Notes: generated from the letters alone by a model not told the origin. Counted from the first letter of the stretch, positions 44,521 to 55,969 are shown. The stretch: DNA of 64,000 nt from Ophiosphaerella korrae (GCA_028456385.1 JALNQF010000014.1:310001-374000), one strand, 5' to 3'. Numbers and translations are program-made.

Positions 44521-45861
44521 GTTCAAAAAGGTAGACCTCGCACCGATGCCCAATAAACGGTAGCCAGCCTTGTCTTCAGATATTATCACGAGGCAACTGC
44601 AGGCTGCGCGGGCTATGAATGGCTGGGGTGGGTAGATAGTAGCAATCATCGAGAGTAGTTCTATGCCACATCTATTCTTAGATATAGCACAGTTAGATAT
44701 AATGTCAAATTTGTTCCGATTACGCTTATCTACAGAGAGATATCTGAGCACGCTACTCTTTGCCACCCGCGCGAAGAAACTGCCGGAATGCACACTACAC
44801 ATCTAAAATTAATCTAAAGTTTATCATCTTGATCTTTGAAATCTAGGCTTCCTTTCTACTCCTCTAAATGTGCAAGTAAGATTAGTTGTTACAAAAGAAC
44901 AGGGGAGTGCTAATACCAGGGGCCAATTTACACGCCGCTGTACAGCTACTTAGTAGTTAGTCTCTTTTCCCCGACTTATCGTTCAAGCACTAACCAAAGT
45001 TCAAAATGTTTTACTAACAAGAAGCAAGCTGTTGGGCCGTGAACCTGCCTAATAAAGAACGCTGTGACTGCCATTTCCGTATCAATAGAAATTTTCACTT
45101 GATCTTACCACGTTCAGGCTGCACATTTAGAACAGAGCTTTGGAAAGGAATGAGTAAGTTGAAATAAAGTTATCGATACGGTGACTTCTACCCAAAGCCA
45201 CGATTATCCTGCATTCCCCTACCTCTCATACAGCAACTAGAGGCTTATCCACATAATTTTTCAGTACCAGTTCTTCTCGTATTGTTGTTCACTCATACAA
45301 GTCAGAAGTTGTTGATAAACATAACTGCTGAGCCTGAGAGAAACAAAACGTCAGCTACGACTTCAAGAATTGGAATGTAATTAAGCGGTAAAATAAATAT
45401 GGGTACAAAGAATGAGTGCGGCCAGCCGAATGCGATTGCGACCGGAAGAGAAAGCAAAGTACAGAGTTGGCGCGAACGAATTGCGTGAATTGGACCATAT
45501 GAAACAACCGGAATTGATGAGGGCACGTTCTCATAGCGTTATGCGAGAGACTCTGCTATTGTGCTTGTAGCAAGATATTAGCAGACTTGCTCTTCATAAG
45601 CTAGTAAGAACTATTCGTGTAACATGGGTCGGAAGTTGCGATCATGGAATACAACCCCGCACCGTTCTTCATTCCAGTTGATGCTGCGACTCCTCCAACA
45701 TCCACCATCCGGAGAAGATTATGGACTAGCCTATAGAGCCGGCTCCGAAGTGTCCTCATGATTGATGCTTCAAGCAAGCCGCCATTTGGGGCCCGGCGGT
45801 TGAATGTGGTATGCCCGCCGTATCTCCTCCAATCGCTGCATTACGTCTATGCTTTCGGATA
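44521..45861. other. 1.3-kb intergenic region
   Basis: AT-rich spacer between the receptor and the second BTB-RING gene. A 74-codon minus-strand frame (45302-45526) with two hydrophobic stretches and a 94-codon frame (44518-44802) have no supporting signals; I do not call them. No terminal repeats were recognised. Confidence 0.45.
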
Positions 45862-46659
45862 TCAATCTACTTTTGGGAAGTGTTTTTCCAAATCTCTCAT
45901 GAAAGAAATAGGGAAGGCCATTGTTCGTGGACTGTTAAGCCAGCCATGTTTATCTCCGGCAACATACATATCAACCATAAAAGCTCGTATACCATCTGCT
46001 TCCGTGGTCTTTAGATAGACGTTCTCTATGACACTTGGACTGGGGAACATCTTTGTGTCGCCCATTACCTCTACGAAAGCTTGTAGGATGGCGTTTTGAA
46101 ACTCACAGTCCTCCAACTCCATTCCTAGGAGATAGGCTTCGGCCAAGGAATGGAAGTCTTGCATAGCGCCCAGACTTGCTTCGGCCTGTTCGTGTGGCCT
46201 CAAGATTATATTTCCCCTGTAGATCCAATCATAGTAGAGAGCGAAACCTATCGCACTGAGATTAGGGAATGCACAAACTGATTGCTGAAGAACGCACCAA
46301 GGCTGACGACAATGGGGGCAACAGAGGATCTGAGGTGGATTCTCTGGCTCCCGTTTCACGTCTGCCCACCTTTTCATGCAGTGCCCGTGAAAGTTTATGC
46401 CGCATTGATTGCTACAAAAATTTATTATCGTTTTGGTAGGGTCCATCACCTCATAACACATGGGACACTCGTCGCCTTCGGTGAGTGGTTTGCGTCGTTT
46501 CTGTAAAAGCTCCCGAAAGACGGGAGATCGAGAACAAATGAGGTCTTCATGGACGGTCCAGGATTTCCATTCTGGACCAATGTAACAATCTACTATGGAT
46601 TGGTTATGCCTGACCCTACGTTTTTCTCGAATGATGATGCGACGCTCTTGGGAAGACAT
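45862..46659 (-). CDS. BTB-domain protein with internal RING finger, copy B
   Basis: Intronless, 265 residues, ATG at 46659. Order of parts as in copy A. The BTB start VHEDLICSRSPVFRELLQK sits at about 36-54. The RING is at about 65-117 (CPMC, FCSNQC, FHGHC, CPHC). Resumed BTB follows at about 132-150 (LSAIGFALYYDWIYRGN), then helices (GIRAFMVDMYVAGDKHGWL). VHEDLIC falls at the same residue numbers as in copy C, so the three are homologous and not chance fusions. The C-terminus is shorter than in copies A and C, ending shortly after FMRDLEKHFPK. Confidence 0.78.
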   Translation of the reverse strand: MSSQERRIIIREKRRVRHNQSIVDCYIGPEWKSWTVHEDLICSRSPVFRELLQKRRKPLTEGDECPMCYEVMDPTKTIINFCSNQCGINFHGHCMKRWADVKREPENPPQILCCPHCRQPWCVLQQSVCAFPNLSAIGFALYYDWIYRGNIILRPHEQAEASLGAMQDFHSLAEAYLLGMELEDCEFQNAILQAFVEVMGDTKMFPSPSVIENVYLKTTEADGIRAFMVDMYVAGDKHGWLNSPRTMAFPISFMRDLEKHFPKVD

Positions 46660-47451
46660 CGTGAGAATGCAAGTCGGTGATTGAAAAATGGAACGAAGTG
46701 TTGGTAAATCCTTTAGTAAGATCTGTAGGACTGAGCCCGATATGTTTTAGAAAAGTGAAAACAGTTTGGATATATACTGGGAAGGCTTTCGATACTGACA
46801 GGAGAATTTAGTCTGAAAGCATCCTGTGATAGAACATTGTACACTACGCGCGTACAAAGGGGCCGCAGCTAAATCTCTCTAGTAAACCATACAATAATGG
46901 CCCAATGTATTGTGTAATTCACTTGACAATGTGGCCTGGCGAACGCCTTAACTTCGTCAAGCAGATGATTTGAGACATTCAACGTCATATAAGCAAAACA
47001 AAGAACATTATAATTTTTGTCAAAAAAATAAACAAGGCTAGTATGACTAGTTTGAGAATCACGCGCTCTTATTATGTTCTTATACAACCAGACGTGAGAT
47101 TGCTTGATGCGTCTTAGCACAAACGTGACAGCCCTAGAGCGAGTCAGACAACAAGAAGGCAATCTTCAAGATGCATCACAACCAGTTGGAGACAAATGGT
47201 GTGAAATACAAACAACGACGGCATGGTTTGGGTAAGCATGCGTGTCACTCACAGGATCGAATGTGGGAGAGATACAGTAGTATAGAAAATGGAATGTTGG
47301 TAATACTAAGAGAGTGGATATGATATAATGTGGTGCAGTGACCTTCAAAGTCACCCTCCCAACTCCTGAGAAGCGGAACCAAGATGTCTGAATATGAGTT
47401 GAAATAAACACATAAGCCCCTTCGCGGAAAATAGGCGCCATAGTATAATAC
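46660..47451. other. intergenic between BTB-RING copies B and C
   Basis: A 792-bp AT-rich spacer between two minus-strand genes; it should hold the promoter of copy B and the 3' UTR of copy C. Short frames at 46869-47162 and 47166-47528 look random. No repeats or RNA genes recognised. Confidence 0.4.
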
Positions 47452-48575
47452 TCACTCCTCAACGGATGACTGAGACGAGCCCCTACTGCCACTCCGTGTG
47501 CTCTCGACGCTGCTGCGCGATGTCGCAAAATACTGATGTGTCAACGAGCCCTGCTTCTCCCGCACCAACTTATTCCAGGCTTCTGACATTCTCTTAGAGC
47601 CAAACTCGATCTTCTGCTCAGCTTCAATCTGCTTCATCCTGACCTTGATCCGCTGCCACTCTGTCTCGGGGCTATTTTCTCTCCCTGACAACTTCTTCAA
47701 CCACTCTCGTTTCACAGTCGCATAGCTCTTCTTATTGCCCACGCTCTCAAACACCGCATCAGCAAGCTCTCGCACGAATACATCGGGCCATTTCGTCGAT
47801 TCTTCCTTAAACCATCCGGGTGTCAGGAAACTCATGAAGAACTCGAGCACGAAGCGCTTGATCTCCTCGTTGTCCGGGTGGTCCACGAACGCCCACTGGA
47901 TTGACTCGTCCCAGAACTGCGCTTTGGCCTCGGTGAAGTAGGTGCTGATGATGGTTTCTTTAAAGACCTGGTCTTCGACCGCGCTGGCGACGGCCCAGCA
48001 CTTGAGCAGCGCGACGTTGAAGGTGTCGGTATTGCGATCCATTCCCTCGTCGATGCGGATGTTATCGGAGTACAGCCAATCGAGATAGATCTGTACGGAC
48101 TCGGTGTCTAGCGTTTGCGCGATGTTGAGGCACTTTAGCAACGGCTCGTTCTTCCAGGTTGCGCGACACATGGGGCACGTAGGCGAAGGGTCATCAGCGC
48201 CAGACTGATTTGCAGTCTGCTTCCACCTCTCGATGCAGGATTCGTGTACATTGTTGCCGCAGTTGACGCAATACGTGATGTCTTTGGTGATAGGGTCTAA
48301 CTCCTCGTAGCAGACACAACAATCTTCGGCTTCGCTGTCTTGGCAAATTTGTTTGCGGTTCTTCTGCAACTGAGCTTTGAAGAAGGTGGAGGTGCGACAA
48401 ATAAGATCCTCGTGTACGGTAAATCGGCGCTCTATATTGGGGACTTTGAAGCGGACGATCTTGTTACCAAGGCTGTTGGGTGTTAGCAGACTCGTAGCGG
48501 GTACTGTATGGAGTGAGCAATGTACCTGATGGGCCCGAGCCGTTTGGTAGCTCCGCGGCTTTTGGAGACGGTCAT
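47452..48575 (-). CDS. BTB-domain protein with internal RING finger, copy C
   Basis: Two exons (48575-48526, 48472-47452) give 356 residues. The 53-nt intron (GTACAT ... GCTAACACCCAACAG) replaces a read-through frame that would start at 48708. BTB start at about 22-54 (IVRFKVPNIERRFTVHEDLI). RING at about 68-119 (CCVC, YCVNC, VHESC, CPMC). Resumed BTB at about 138-153 (LDTESVQIYLDWLYSDN). Then a helical part with RFVLEFFMSFLTPGWFKEES and a basic coiled-coil-like region (IKVRMKQIEAEQKIEFGSKR). The tail is Ser-rich. It is the longest of the three and the only one with an intron. Confidence 0.8.
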
Positions 48576-49239
48576 GTTGGCCAACGGAGGTACCATAAGG
48601 TGGTGATGGAAGATAGAGACAGCAAATGCTGGTAAATAGCCCATTATATATCGGGAGTTGGTCGGCGCTTATCGAAGTGAGAGATGATAGTAAGTCTGCA
48701 CACAACACGGCAGAAGTGAAGCTAGGCGGTGCGGGAAGGTGAGAGATGAAGAAGTGAGGAAATTCGTATAATCGATAGAGCGCAATGAGCGGTGACTGTT
48801 AGAATGAGTAAAGCAAATCGTGATAACGGAAAATCATAGTTCTTCAAATCAAGGCACAAGAATGCTAGACGAAAGCAGTAACCGTTTGTGACGAGAAATA
48901 TAGACAAATAAATCTGGCAAACAGGCGGTCCAGTGAGCTCCTATTCCCACCCGTACCGTTTGATGCGCCAAGATAGCTGCATGTCAACCTCTCACCTTCA
49001 CAGGTGCGGTAATACTACACCACCTACCATCCAGCTCTTATATCGCGCAGCAGCGGCAACGCTCTTAAATTCTGCACGCGATACAACTAGCACGAACAAA
49101 GCTGAAAATGAGCCAGCAATTCAGACCCCTCAAAGTAATCGCATTTGTGCTCGAGTGTCGTCATTCTACCTGAGAATCGACTGGTATCTTTGAACCTCCA
49201 CCAACGCCATAGTAGCAATCCGAACTTTTACATCACCGT
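48576..49239. other. intergenic spacer
   Basis: A 664-bp spacer between two minus-strand genes, expected to hold the promoter of BTB-RING copy C and the 3' UTR of the TLDc gene. Short frames in both strands are not convincing. Confidence 0.4.
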
Positions 49240-50365
49240 TCATGAACCAACGTACCACATCTCCACGCCCATGACTTCAAACTTCTTGCCGTCGTCGCTC
49301 AAAGGCTCGTTGCCAAATGTGGGACATGTGTCCGAAACGCCGTTTTCGAGATTGTCGTCTAGCCAGAGACCGTAATGACCGTCGCTGCGTAATGCTTAGC
49401 TTGGTTTGTTAGGAGAGAGTGTGAATAACTTACCCTCCGCCTATGCTCAGATAGTTGTGCTCGCAGAAGATCATGTAGTCGTTCACCCCACTATATGGAA
49501 ACGCCTTGAATCTTATCCTGTCTGGTGTGTTCGTTCCACTCTTACTCGCGGATCCCGATGACGGCGGCGACAACGAATTTTTCGGCTTCGAGGTTGCAAT
49601 GGTCGTCATACGTGCAGCGTTCGTCGTATCGGCTGAGGGAGGCGGAGGTAGATTGGCGAGATCAGGCAGTGACGAAAGAACATGCGCGCGCCAAAGGAAG
49701 CACTCGCCGTTGCCGTAGAAATGTGGTGTTGGGAAGGGCGCATCAGATAGATATGCGCCGAAGATACCTCCACTTCCGTCCTTGACGACCAGTACGAAGC
49801 CGCCTCGTTTTCCACGGTAGTCGTCGCTCTTTTGATACAGGGTTGCAAGGCTCACGCCATTTTGCTCTAGGCTATAAGCTAAACTCCACTCGTCCACGAG
49901 TTGCAATCGTGGAGGAAACAGTAACCGAATCTCTTCTGCCAAGGCCTTGCTCAATAGTTTGCCATTTTCTCTCATCCCATGTTTATAACCCTTCAGCGTC
50001 AGGGGTGTGAGTGGCGGCGGTTGGAACGGACTCGCAGTCCGATACGGAGGCTGGAAGATGCTGTGCATATCGGATGCTGAACTCCCAGAGGGGGCGAGGC
50101 TGGCGAGTGAATGGGAGAGGGAGGAGGCAGCAGATTGGAATTGTGACTGTGTCGAGTTGTGGGCGTTGGAGTCGCTATTTGTTGACCTTGAAGCTCCGTC
50201 TCTTTCTGATCGGGGACTGGTTTCCGCGCTCAAGCGCCGCAAGACGCCAGATACTGCGTATGAAATTGGATATGTAAAGTACGACGAGGAGCGTACAGGC
50301 GTGGAACGTGGCGGCGGGGAAGAAGATGGTGAGGAGGATTGCGACGATTCTGCGGCTGTCGGCAT
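49240..50365 (-). CDS. OXR1: TLDc-domain protein (OXR1-like)
   Basis: Two exons (50365-49434, 49384-49240) give 358 residues. The intron has a CTCCTAAC branch site. The first 110 residues are Ser/Pro-rich and probably disordered. The TLDc fold starts at about 135 (LLSKALAEEIRLLFPPRLQL, WSLAYSLEQNGVSLATLY). It continues with GGFVLVVKDGSGGIFGAYLS and FYGNGECFLWR, and closes with the exon-2 part (HYGLWLDDNLENGVSDTCPT, GNEPLS, FEVMGVEMW). OXR1-type proteins protect against oxidative stress and regulate the V-ATPase. A long Ser/Gly insert sits between the two halves of the fold, as in other fungal members. Confidence 0.92.
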
Positions 50366-50837
50366 TGAAGTGATGTTTGTGACTGATATTTATCAGTCTA
50401 TTATTAAATTGTGGATCGTCACGCATGAGCCTGCTGGACCCAGATCATTCCAGGTTGGCGAGGTGGAGAGCTGTGACGTTGCATCCTTAGTGGGCTGACC
50501 GCCTGTCAAAGGGTCTCCATACAAGGCATCAGTGCCAAGAATCGCAAACTTAGATTGCCATTATTCTTATATAAGCACTGTTGATTTCAATTGTGTCGCA
50601 TCCGAGATTGTAAGCATCTATTTGGGATGACGCCCTGCTTGCTTGTTTGACTGCATTTGCTTTTTCTTCATGTACCTGAGGGCACGTCTTGCAGCCTTAC
50701 CCGCTGCGGCACACTAGGCGAACCCTAGAAAGCTTATCTGCTGCCGCTAGCCCACGTGAGATCAGACGTTAGGCATGGATGCAAAGAAGAAGAAGAGGCT
50801 GCAGGATTGGTAAAGCAATATTTTGAATTTTATGGGC
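50366..50837. other. intergenic spacer
   Basis: A 472-bp spacer between two minus-strand genes: promoter of the TLDc gene and 3' UTR of TRM10. Nothing else recognised. Confidence 0.4.
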
Positions 50838-52088
50838 TCAGTCAGCGTCTGTTTCTCCGACGGGCAAGCCCTTTGTAACTTGAATCACCTCTGCCTCAAG
50901 CACGTTTTCAGAACCCGGATCATCCTGGACTGCCTCCTTTGCCACGTCTACCTTCTCTTGTTCATCCTGCTTTTCTATGTTCCCCTTCTCTGTAGCCTCT
51001 TCTGTGTCTTGTTCTTCGTCACCTTCTCTCAGTTTGCCGCCCTTCCGTTTTGGCATGACCTCCATAAAGGCCTTACCCCAATCATCAAACTCCATCCATT
51101 TCAGCAAGATCTCAAGCACGTGGTTGGTGACTAAAACTTGTCTATCTCGCATCTCCAGATATTCCTTAATTGGCAACTTCGCTGTCTTGATGCCACGATT
51201 GACAGCCCTCTTGTGGCAAATGCCTTTGTGTCGGTTCTTATCGACTAAGCCTCCAATGATATAAGTGCCATTAGGTTTGAGATGTGTGAGAACATTGTCA
51301 GATTCGGATGATAGATATACGATCTCGCCTTCCTCATCGGATGGGTCTGTTGCCGCCTGGTCATTTTGCTCTTGGTTTGAACTTGATCGCTCAAGTGCCC
51401 CCGCAATTTGGCCGCCTTCTGAGCCAGTCATCCACTCTTTCGACTTTTGAGAGACTTCCACGAAGTCTTCTTCGAAAAATCGGAATCCCTTCCAGCTCGT
51501 GTACTGTTTCGCAAGGATGCCATCAAATCGCTCCTTCATTTTGCCTTGAAAGCTACTCAGCGCTAGGTGTGCCTTGTACTTGGCCTTTCGATTGTCGCTG
51601 TAACACCTTGTGATTTGAAGCCCTAGACTCTTGAGTTCATTGTCGAACATTAAATCCTCAAAGTCACAATCGAATACCACAGTGATAGGGACCTGGGTTC
51701 CATTCCCTGTAAAGCCCCGAGGCACTCTCATCGGTGGCATCTTGGGCACATTTCCATTTCCATCGGCATGCTGTTCCCTCCATGCTTCACGTTTTCGTTC
51801 CTTTCGCTCTTTGGCCTTTTCTTTCCGCTTCACTTTGCGATCTTCGCGCCCTGCTTCCCATTCTTCGAACCTCTTCCTCTTCTTGAGTTGACTCTTAGAA
51901 ATTTTGGGCATCTCTGATGTGCCCTCGGGTGCTTTACTAGATTCTGTTGACTGTCCTCCAGTTTCAGTGGTCACGGGATGTTGGCCATTCGAGGTGGCTA
52001 GTGTTGTGGCGTTGTCGTCCTCCATTACACTGTCCTCCTCCATCTGCTCCAACTTTCGCATTTTGGAAGGCCGTTCTTCGGACTCCAT
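50838..52088 (-). CDS. TRM10: tRNA (guanine-9-N1)-methyltransferase TRM10
   Basis: SPOUT-family enzyme that methylates G9 of tRNAs with SAM. Single exon, 416 residues. A charged Lys/Glu/Arg-rich N-terminus (SQLKKRKRFEEWEAGREDRK) precedes the catalytic domain. Recognisable blocks are VVFDCDFEDLMFDNELKSLG, QITRCYSDNRKA, the catalytic-region motif YIIGGLVDKNRHKGICHKRA, and TAKLPIKEYL followed by VLVTNHVLEILLKW. The C-terminus is acidic. The 205-bp gap to the divergent complex I gene must serve as both promoters. Confidence 0.94.
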   Translation of the reverse strand: MESEERPSKMRKLEQMEEDSVMEDDNATTLATSNGQHPVTTETGGQSTESSKAPEGTSEMPKISKSQLKKRKRFEEWEAGREDRKVKRKEKAKERKERKREAWREQHADGNGNVPKMPPMRVPRGFTGNGTQVPITVVFDCDFEDLMFDNELKSLGLQITRCYSDNRKAKYKAHLALSSFQGKMKERFDGILAKQYTSWKGFRFFEEDFVEVSQKSKEWMTGSEGGQIAGALERSSSNQEQNDQAATDPSDEEGEIVYLSSESDNVLTHLKPNGTYIIGGLVDKNRHKGICHKRAVNRGIKTAKLPIKEYLEMRDRQVLVTNHVLEILLKWMEFDDWGKAFMEVMPKRKGGKLREGDEEQDTEEATEKGNIEKQDEQEKVDVAKEAVQDDPGSENVLEAEVIQVTKGLPVGETDAD

Positions 52089-52293
52089 TTTTTGTTCGGG
52101 ATTGTCGCAATTGCTAGGAGTTTGGTGATGTCAAGATGGCGCCCACTCAGCGTCGACAAATTATGCCATCACTAGCGTGTGCCAAGACTGACCCAGTCCA
52201 TCCCGCTCCTCCAAGCGTTAAGCCTCACCTCAGGTCTCCGCATCGCCGGCACTCTTCCATCACCAATTGAGCCACGAACAACAACCGCCCGCC

Positions 52294-52790
52294 ATGCCAC
52301 AAGATATGCCGCCCACCGGCGGCTACAGCCCCGTACAGTACAAGCGCAACCTCCCCGTTCGAGGCTTCCGACCCGCCGTATACCTCCTCGGAACCGGTCT
52401 ATTAATGACATATGGCTTCTGGAGGGTTGGGCAGGGCATCAGAGAGCACAAGTATGTGGATCTCTCGTCCGTGATTACACGGAGAGAATGAAGGGCTGTG
52501 ACTATTATGGACTAGTGGCTAACAAGCAACAGCGAACTCGCGCGCGAGAAGATGTGGGCACGGATACACCTTATCCCAGCGCTCCAGGCAGAGGAAGACC
52601 GAGATCAAGTGCGAAGATATCTAGCGAATAAGGCGAGAGAGAAGGAGCTACTGGGCTCAGAGACGAGGGTCTACAACAGTGATAGGTATGCTATCAGTAT
52701 GGTTAATATCCCAGAACTTCAACCTGACAAGGGGGGTATAGGTTTGTCCGACCGACCTTTGCTATTACACCAGAACACGAAACGAAGTAG
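52294..52790 (+). CDS. NADH dehydrogenase (complex I) subunit, NDUFA13/GRIM-19 type
   Basis: Accessory subunit of mitochondrial complex I. Three exons (52294-52451, 52533-52685, 52742-52790) give 119 residues. One membrane segment (RPAVYLLGTGLLMTYGFWRV) follows the conserved start GGYSPVQYKRNLPVRGF. Then come NELAREKMWARIHLIPALQA and a C-terminal ETRVYNSDRFVRPTF, whose last part lies in the third exon. The 81-nt intron 1 has branch GGCTAAC. The ATG at 52294 is the first in frame. Confidence 0.93.
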
Positions 52791-53033
52791 AGACTCGAAA
52801 AGGGGTGAAAAACTAATTTTAAAATGTATATACCCGCGTGTGGCCAACAAAGGAAATGTAGAGCTCTGGATGGCTAGCAACGCCAGTGGCTATTCCAATG
52901 GCATCATTTTTGAAAGGACTGGCGCTTTTGTGATGCTAATAAGACCAAAGCACGGTGTTTCAAGTACAATAAAGTACACATGAGTCACAAGCATGAAACG
53001 TGAATCGTGGTATGACAGTGTTATTTATATCAC

Positions 53034-53903
53034 TCAAGATAATTGACCAAGATTCTCCAAAAACTTCAAGAACAGGGCCTGGCACTTTTCTGCTCTGGTT
53101 GCATAAATCTCATGCCCACCACCTTCTACCAACGCCAATGTGCACCCATTAATACTGTCTCCCAACGCCTTTTGGTCCTCAATCCTCACAGCAACGCTCT
53201 CCGTTGGTGACAACACCAACATCGGCACTCGAATCTGCGAGAGAAATGGTCGTGCATCAAGCGTACTCAGAAATTCAGCATATTGGGCCAAGCCTTCACC
53301 TTCACTGATAGATATTTGATCCAGATACCAAGGAAGATACTCAGGATCAGCGATTGGTATCGTGCCTGGAATGCGAGACAGCGCTTCGGCCCAACCTCGA
53401 GATCCAAGTTCTCTGCATGCAGTTTGCCAGTCTTTTCGGCCAAAGGCGAATAGCTGCAGCGCGGAAGGTGGTAAATACGTAGGCGATGAACACACAGTCA
53501 AGCTCAGTAACCTATCTGGGTATTTCGCTGCAAATATTTCGCCTAGCGTACCACCAGTTGACTCGCCGAGGAAATGCACTTTTCTGATATTGAGTTGGTC
53601 GAGCGTGTCAACTACCTCTCCAAGGATCGTTTCAAGGCTGTATTGATATCTCTCTTTCTCTTCTGGCGATGCATAGCTCGAATAGCCATGACCACGGAGA
53701 TCTCGCCGAATGACTAGGTACTTTCGTGACAAAACAGGAATCCAGTGGTACCAAAATTGAGCATGACGACCGAACCCGTGCTGAACCAGTATTGCCTCTC
53801 GGGGCTTCCATGGATCTGTGAAGTCGTCACAGATGTAGTGTGTCCGTTGACCATTAGGATGAAGAACATAAGTTCGTCCTTCAGAGTCGCGCACAAGTGG
53901 CAT
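53034..53903 (-). CDS. alpha/beta hydrolase
   Basis: Single exon, 289 residues from MPLVRDSEGRT (an in-frame ATG at 53957 would add 18 residues). Alpha/beta-hydrolase fold with oxyanion region VQHGFGRHAQFWYHWIP, DLRGHGYSS, nucleophile elbow FLGESTGGTLGE (Ser), and a C-terminal VEGGGHEIYATR carrying the likely catalytic His. No signal peptide. The pattern resembles 3-oxoadipate enol-lactonase/haloperoxidase-like esterases; substrate not predictable. Confidence 0.88.
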   Translation of the reverse strand: MPLVRDSEGRTYVLHPNGQRTHYICDDFTDPWKPREAILVQHGFGRHAQFWYHWIPVLSRKYLVIRRDLRGHGYSSYASPEEKERYQYSLETILGEVVDTLDQLNIRKVHFLGESTGGTLGEIFAAKYPDRLLSLTVCSSPTYLPPSALQLFAFGRKDWQTACRELGSRGWAEALSRIPGTIPIADPEYLPWYLDQISISEGEGLAQYAEFLSTLDARPFLSQIRVPMLVLSPTESVAVRIEDQKALGDSINGCTLALVEGGGHEIYATRAEKCQALFLKFLENLGQLS

Positions 53904-54251
53904 CGTATGGATGTACAGAGACCAAAGATTCGATGTTTGATAGCATATACAAACCACCAGACTTTACCACTATGGTACTTACTTTAAGCAGACCTCTATT
54001 CCTACTGGTATGGAATCATTCAGTTCTAGGGGGTAGGACTAGTGTTGTGGGGCACACTGGCTCACTATTTGTGGGGCAGCACAACCCCGGATTTGGAACC
54101 ATCCCATCTCGCGCTACTCAACTGAGGACTAATACATGACCATGGTTGGAAAAACGATGGGATATTATGTCAATAAGATGAGTCGGAATCGCAAATTTTA
54201 GCCTGCAAAGAAATACAATTGACAATGACAAAGCTTAACATCCTCCAAAAC
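53904..54251. promoter_or_regulatory. divergent promoter region, hydrolase and P450
   Basis: A 348-bp region between divergent starts. It contains GTTGTGGGGCA around 54042-54052, partly repeated as TTTGTGGGGCA at 54069-54079. No coding signal. Confidence 0.4.
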
Positions 54252-55969
54252 ATGGAGCTATCACCTTTGCTATTGAAGTTATCCTGGCTTCTCGCAACTC
54301 CAGCACTCCTTCTCCTGACGGTTTACTTTACATTGTTCCAAATGTGCTCAAAGTAGGTGAACATTCGACAAATCTTGTCCATTCCAATACTACATACACC
54401 ACTGACAGCCCAAAAGGACTCACGTCGTCGACACCTTCCCCCAGGCCCCAAAGGCCTCCCCTTAATAGGTAACATATTCGACCTCGCAGACACCGAACTC
54501 GTCCGCGACAAAGCCATAGCCTGGCGCAAACAACACGGCGACATCTTCTACACCAAAATCGGCGGCGCAGACTACATCTGGCTCTCCTCGCCCAAAGTCG
54601 TTAAAGACCTCATGGACAAGAAAAGCAGCATATATTCCTCCCGAGCACCTGCACCACTAGCCCAAGACGTCGCCTCCGCTGGCCGCCGCCAGCTCTTCAT
54701 GCCCTACGGACCGCGATGGCGCAGCATCCGAAAGCACAGCCACGACCTGCTCAACCTGCGCACCAGCGTGAAATACCAGCCGGTGCAGGACTTTGAAAGT
54801 AAAGTCCTGCTCAAAGAACTCATGGAAAGCCCCAGTGACTTCATTTCTATCAATCAGCGATATTCCGCCAGCGTCATCATGCTTGTCACGTATGGCTACC
54901 GGATACCCAGCTGGAATGATCCGCTCATCAAGCGCATCTACGGCGTGCTTGGTCGCTTCACGGAGATGACGGCGCCGGGCGCGCACGCGATTGACTCGTT
55001 TCCGTCGCTGGCGAGCTTGCCGCAGTGGATGCTGGGCAATTGGAGGACACATGGGAGGAGGGTGTTTGAGCAGGATAGTGAAGTGTATCTAGATTTGTGG
55101 AATAGGCTGAAGAGGGAGACGAATGCGGGAACTGCGAGGGATTGCTTTACCAAGACGTTTTATCTCAATGATCCGGCGAAGAGTGGGATTGACGATTTGG
55201 CGGCGGCGTATACGTGCGGTGGGTTGATTGAGGCAGGGTCGGAAACGACGGGGACTACGCTGAATAATTTTGTGTTGTGTATGGTGCTGTTTCCGGATGC
55301 GCAGAAGAAGGCTCAGGAAGAGTTGGATAGGGTGGTTGGGAGGGCGAGGTTGCCGGTTTGGGAGGATGAAGAGAAGCTACCTTACCTGAGAAGTTTGATC
55401 AAGGAGGTGTTGCGGTGGCGGCCTGTGAATAAGTTTGGGATGCCGCATGCGACGAGCGAGGATGACTGGTACGAAGGGTATTTTATTCCAAAGGGAAGTG
55501 TCGCGGTTCTCAACTGGTGGTAAGTTCCAGCACTTGGTACTCCTTTTCAACCTGATTTTGACACTCCAGTAGGGCTATTCACCGTGATCCAGAATTATGG
55601 CCGAATCCTGATGCTTTCGATCCCTCTCGGTACCTCGAACATACCGCTTCAGCGGCCGACTCTATCAATGCAACTGATCCAACGAAGCGCGACCATTATT
55701 CTTACGGTGCTGGCCGGCGTGTGTGTCCTGGAGTACACGTTGCAGAGCGGTCACTTTTCATTAACATCTCGCGTGTATTGTGGGGGTTCAATTTGACCAA
55801 GAAAGTGGACAAGGACGGAAAAGTGATTGAAGTTACCGAGAAAATGGCACCCGGATTCTTCAGTGTGCCAGAACATTTTGAATGCGAGATTCAACCAAGG
55901 ACTGCTAGACATGCCGAGATCATGTTGAAGGAGTATCAAAAGGCTGAGGCGGAGGGACTGAATTTCTAA
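54252..55969 (+). CDS. cytochrome P450 monooxygenase
   Basis: ER-anchored haem monooxygenase of a fungal secondary-metabolism/xenobiotic type. The first exon (54252-54352) encodes a membrane anchor (WLLATPALLLLTVYFTLF). The main exon (54409-55519) starts at the Pro-rich hinge RRRHLPPGPKGLPLIGN and carries the I-helix GGLIEAGSETTGTT and the ExxR motif KEVLRWRP. The last exon (55573-55969) has FDPSRYLE and the haem loop YGAGRRVCPGVHVAERS. Exons 2 and 3 join cleanly. Exon 1 joins exon 2 one base out of frame with the only good GT/AG pair, so either exon 1 is mismodelled or there is an indel. About 500 residues is normal. A divergent alpha/beta hydrolase lies upstream and a dehydrogenase downstream. 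Confidence 0.88.

Noticed and set aside
45302..45526. 74-codon frame with hydrophobic stretches
   Set aside because: No homology, no neighbour context and typical of chance frames in AT-rich spacer DNA.
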